A stretch of DNA of 8,044 bases from an uncultured bacterium (GTDB lineage Bacteria > Planctomycetota > Planctomycetia > Pirellulales > UBA1268): positions 1 through 8,044 of the forward strand of contig CALGAS010000103.1 in assembly GCA_937959175.1 (NCBI GenBank), in the 5' to 3' direction. The position numbers and the translations under genes were made by a program. The notes beneath the pieces are model-generated. The model was not told where the DNA came from, searched no databases, and was given only the letters and a program-made list of their open reading frames with translations. Below, in pieces: positions 5,682 through 8,044 of the stretch; the stretch's first letter is position 1, and every line of letters begins with the position of its first letter.

Positions 5682-7031
5682 ATGGCATCACACGCATCGC
5701 GTCGGGTCCTGGTGATTGGCAGCGGGGGCCGCGAGCACGCCCTCGCCTGGAAACTTGCCCGCGACGGGGCCGAGGTGCTCGTGGCACCCGGCAACGCCGG
5801 CACCGCCGAGGTCGCCGAAAACCTGTCCGTCCCTGCCAATGACATCCCGGCCCTCGTCGCCGTCGCCCGGGAGCGGCAGGTCGATTTGACGGTGGTCGGA
5901 CCCGAAGCACCGCTGGTGGCCGGCGTCGTCGACGCCTTCACCGCCGCCGGGCTGCGGATTTTTGGTCCTACCCGGCGGGCAGCCCAGCTCGAAGGCAGCA
6001 AGATCTTCTGCAAGCAGATGCTCCACCGGGGCGACGTCCCGACGGCCATGTTCCGCGAGTTTCGCTCGGCGGCGGCGGCCCATCGCCATCTCGAGGAGCG
6101 TGAAGACACGCCGGTGGTGGTCAAGGCGGACGGCCTGGCGGCGGGCAAGGGCGTGTTTGTCTGTCCTGACCGGGAGGCCGCCCTGGCGGCGGTCGCGACC
6201 CTGGCCGACGATCCGCAGTTCGCCGCGGCCGCGGGTGGCATTCTCGTCGAGGAACGGCTCGACGGTGTCGAGGTGAGCGTGATGGCGATCACCGACGGCC
6301 GCACGATCGTCACCCTGCCTCCGCTCCAGGACCACAAGGCGGCTCATGATGGCGACCGCGGCCCCAACACCGGCGGGATGGGCGCCTACTGCCCGACCCC
6401 GTTCGTCAACGCCGATCTTCTGGCCGAGATCGAGGCCCGCATCCTCGTGCCCACCGTCCATGCGATGCGGCGGTCGAAGGTCGCCTTTCACGGCGTGCTC
6501 TACGCGGGGTTGATGCTCACGCCCCAGGGACCGAAGGTGCTCGAGTTCAACGCGCGGTTTGGCGATCCGGAATGCCAGGTGCTGATGGCCCTGCTCGACT
6601 CGAGCCTGCTGGAACTCCTCGATGCCGCGACCGACCGTCGGCTGGAAACGGTGAGCCCACCTCGCTGGCGGAGCGGCGCGGGCGTAGCGGTCGTGATGGC
6701 CAGCGAGGGCTATCCCGGCCCGGCGGAAACGGGCTGTCCGATCCGAGGATTGGCGGCGGCCGAGGCCCTGGAGGATGTGACCGTCTTCCAGGCGGCGACC
6801 CGCCAAGCAGGCGACGCGATCGTGACGACCGGCGGACGGGTGTTGGCGGTAACGGCGGTGGACAGCAGCCTGGGAAGAGCCAAGCTGCGAGCCTACACGG
6901 GCGTCCGTGAGATCCGCTTTGCCGGCGGCTGGTGCCGCAAGGACATTGCCGACAAGGGACTCAATCAGGAGCGAGCCGTGTTGGCCGCCGAGGCGGCGGC
7001 CGAGTCATCCGCCCCGGAGGCCACCGGATGA
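5682..7031 (+). CDS. purD: Phosphoribosylamine-glycine ligase (GAR synthetase)
   Basis: The enzyme joins glycine to 5-phosphoribosylamine using ATP, the second step of de novo purine synthesis in the cytoplasm. The 449 residues are close to the usual 420-430. The N-domain has VLVIGSGGREHALAWK (9-24) and VVGPEAPL. The ATP-grasp domain has FGPTRRAAQLEGSK (94-107), VVKADGLAAGKG (146-157), the glycine-rich DRGPNTGGMGAY (225-236) and the metal/substrate motif EFNARFGDPE (288-297). The C-domain extends to GWCRKDIADKG (416-426). All expected motifs are intact, so it should be active. I chose ATG 5682 (GGGAAAG just upstream). GTG 5667, five codons earlier and preceded by AGGA at good spacing, is a real alternative. 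It is divergent from the Rieske operon and overlaps the next gene by four bases. Confidence 0.96.
   Translation: MASHASRRVLVIGSGGREHALAWKLARDGAEVLVAPGNAGTAEVAENLSVPANDIPALVAVARERQVDLTVVGPEAPLVAGVVDAFTAAGLRIFGPTRRAAQLEGSKIFCKQMLHRGDVPTAMFREFRSAAAAHRHLEEREDTPVVVKADGLAAGKGVFVCPDREAALAAVATLADDPQFAAAAGGILVEERLDGVEVSVMAITDGRTIVTLPPLQDHKAAHDGDRGPNTGGMGAYCPTPFVNADLLAEIEARILVPTVHAMRRSKVAFHGVLYAGLMLTPQGPKVLEFNARFGDPECQVLMALLDSSLLELLDAATDRRLETVSPPRWRSGAGVAVVMASEGYPGPAETGCPIRGLAAAEALEDVTVFQAATRQAGDAIVTTGGRVLAVTAVDSSLGRAKLRAYTGVREIRFAGGWCRKDIADKGLNQERAVLAAEAAAESSAPEATG
7016..7020 (+). promoter_or_regulatory. Ribosome binding site of the Gfo/Idh-like gene, inside the purD 3' end
   Basis: GGAGG lies seven bases before ATG 7028. 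It decides the start: the open frame continues upstream into purD, but the family's N-terminal beta strand (MKLRVGIVGLG) begins at this ATG. Confidence 0.7.
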
Positions 7032-8032
7032 AACTCCGCGTCGGGATCGTGGGCCTCGGCGGCGAGTGGGAGTCCCGCCATCTTCCCGCCCTGCGGGCGC
7101 TCGCCGACCGCTTTGAGGTTCGCGGGATCTGCGAACAGGTGGCCCACCGGGCCCAGCGGGCCGCCGACCAGCTGGGGGCCGCGGCCTGCGACGGGTTCCG
7201 GGCCCTGGCCGCCCGCGACGACATCGACGCGGTGCTCTATCTGGCGGAGCAGTGGTTTGGCACGACCCCCATCCTGGCGGCCTGCGACCATGGCAAATCG
7301 GTCTACTCGGCTGTCTCACTGCCCCTCGATCCTACCGATGCCGCCGGCCTCCGCCGCCGCGTCGAGGAGGCCGGCATCGCCTTCATGGCAGAGCTGCCCC
7401 GCCGGCACGCCCCGGCGACCGTCCGGCTGAAGGAACTCATCGCCACCCGGCTCGGCCCCGCCAGGATGCTCTTCTGCCACCGGCGGGTTCCCCAGGCCAC
7501 GGGTCCCTCGGCCCCGCCCCGGGACCGCTGCAGCGAACACCGCGCCCTGGCGGAACTGGTCGACTGGTGCCGCTACGTCGCCGGCGAGGATCCCACGAGC
7601 GTCGTCTCGGTGGGCCACGCCGAGTCGCCCGGTAGCGACCTCGATGACTACCGGATGATGAGCCTCGACTTCTCGACGACCGGGCGGCCGGGCGACGGGA
7701 TCCTGGCCCAGATCAGCAGCGGGCATTACGTGCCGGGCTTCTGGGAGGAGGCCGTCGGCTTCCGCCCCCCTGCCGCGCTTCAGGTGGCCTGCGAGCAGGG
7801 CATCGCCTTCGTCGATCTGCCGACGAGCCTCGTCTGGTTCGACACGGCCGGCCGCCATCAGGAGTCGTTGGAGAGCGAACGACCGGTCGGCGAGCAGATG
7901 CTCGTGCAGTTCCACCGGCGGGTCACCAGCCTGGTTCGCAACATGAGCGGCCTCGACGATGTCCTCGAGGCGTTGCGGATCGTGCAGGCGGGCGAGACGA
8001 GCGCGAGTGAGGGTCGCCGGGTCATGCTGTAG
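7028..8032 (+). CDS. Gfo/Idh/MocA-family oxidoreductase-like protein, lacking the EKP motif
   Basis: The 334 residues show the family's two-part layout. The N-terminal Rossmann fold starts KLRVGIVGLGGEW (2-14), with the family's GxGxxG-type turn ending in Trp rather than Gly/Ala, and continues with DDIDAVLYLAE (64-74). The C-terminal alpha/beta domain has RRHAPATVRLKELIATRLG (125-143) and ends in a typical AGETSASEGRRVML (321-334). The family's EKP motif, whose Lys is usually catalytic, should follow GKSVYS at residues 95-97 but reads AVS. NAD(P) binding is plausible; normal sugar dehydrogenase chemistry is doubtful. The substrate is unknown. The start codon overlaps the purD stop (ATGA), so the two are probably translated together, although no purine role is known for this family. 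The 12 bases after the stop show nothing recognisable. Confidence 0.82.
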   Translation: MKLRVGIVGLGGEWESRHLPALRALADRFEVRGICEQVAHRAQRAADQLGAAACDGFRALAARDDIDAVLYLAEQWFGTTPILAACDHGKSVYSAVSLPLDPTDAAGLRRRVEEAGIAFMAELPRRHAPATVRLKELIATRLGPARMLFCHRRVPQATGPSAPPRDRCSEHRALAELVDWCRYVAGEDPTSVVSVGHAESPGSDLDDYRMMSLDFSTTGRPGDGILAQISSGHYVPGFWEEAVGFRPPAALQVACEQGIAFVDLPTSLVWFDTAGRHQESLESERPVGEQMLVQFHRRVTSLVRNMSGLDDVLEALRIVQAGETSASEGRRVML

Positions 8033-8044
8033 GCGGGACCGGGA

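Noticed and set aside
5688..6806. A 372-codon minus-strand frame inside purD
   Set aside because: It is the antisense of an intact purD with all catalytic motifs, and it has no motif of its own.

Overview
The window is high-GC bacterial DNA and most likely chromosomal sequence from a member of the Planctomycetota. This is inferred from the gene set: a Rieske/cytochrome b complex with a b6-like split cytochrome b, a large coiled-coil/PDZ multiheme cytochrome c in place of cytochrome c1, and a divergent Gfo/Idh/MocA-like protein of a type I associate with planctomycetes. No marker gene (rRNA, ribosomal protein) is present to prove the assignment. I see no mobile element, CRISPR array, tRNA or rRNA.

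Left part (1-5373, minus strand): one tightly packed respiratory operon, transcribed right to left. Its order is Rieske iron-sulfur protein (4315-5373), cytochrome b N-terminal half (3520-4293), cytochrome b C-terminal half/subunit IV with an extra N-terminal membrane domain (2176-3501), and a membrane-anchored cytochrome c with at least four haem sites that runs off the left edge (1-2131). The gaps are 21, 18 and 44 bases. Together these genes would form a quinol:cytochrome c oxidoreductase. Quinol is oxidised at the cytochrome b/Rieske site, one electron goes through Rieske to the haems of the large cytochrome, and the other goes across the membrane through the b haems. Several details are atypical: three helical repeats ahead of the Tat signal of the Rieske protein, a b6-type cysteine expected to hold an extra haem (ci), APWY in place of PEWY at the Qo site, and a coiled coil plus PDZ domain in the cytochrome c subunit.

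Middle (5374-5681): a divergent control region of about 300 bases. It has a sigma70-like promoter facing the Rieske operon (TTGACA, 16 bases, TACAGT). Just downstream of it is a CRP/FNR-family-like palindrome (CGTGA-N6-TCACA). A smaller palindrome lies next to purD.

Right part (5682-8032, plus strand): a two-gene unit of purD (phosphoribosylamine-glycine ligase, purine synthesis) and a degenerate Gfo/Idh/MocA-family protein. The second gene overlaps purD by four bases (ATGA), so the two are probably translationally coupled. The last 12 bases hold no gene that can be recognised.
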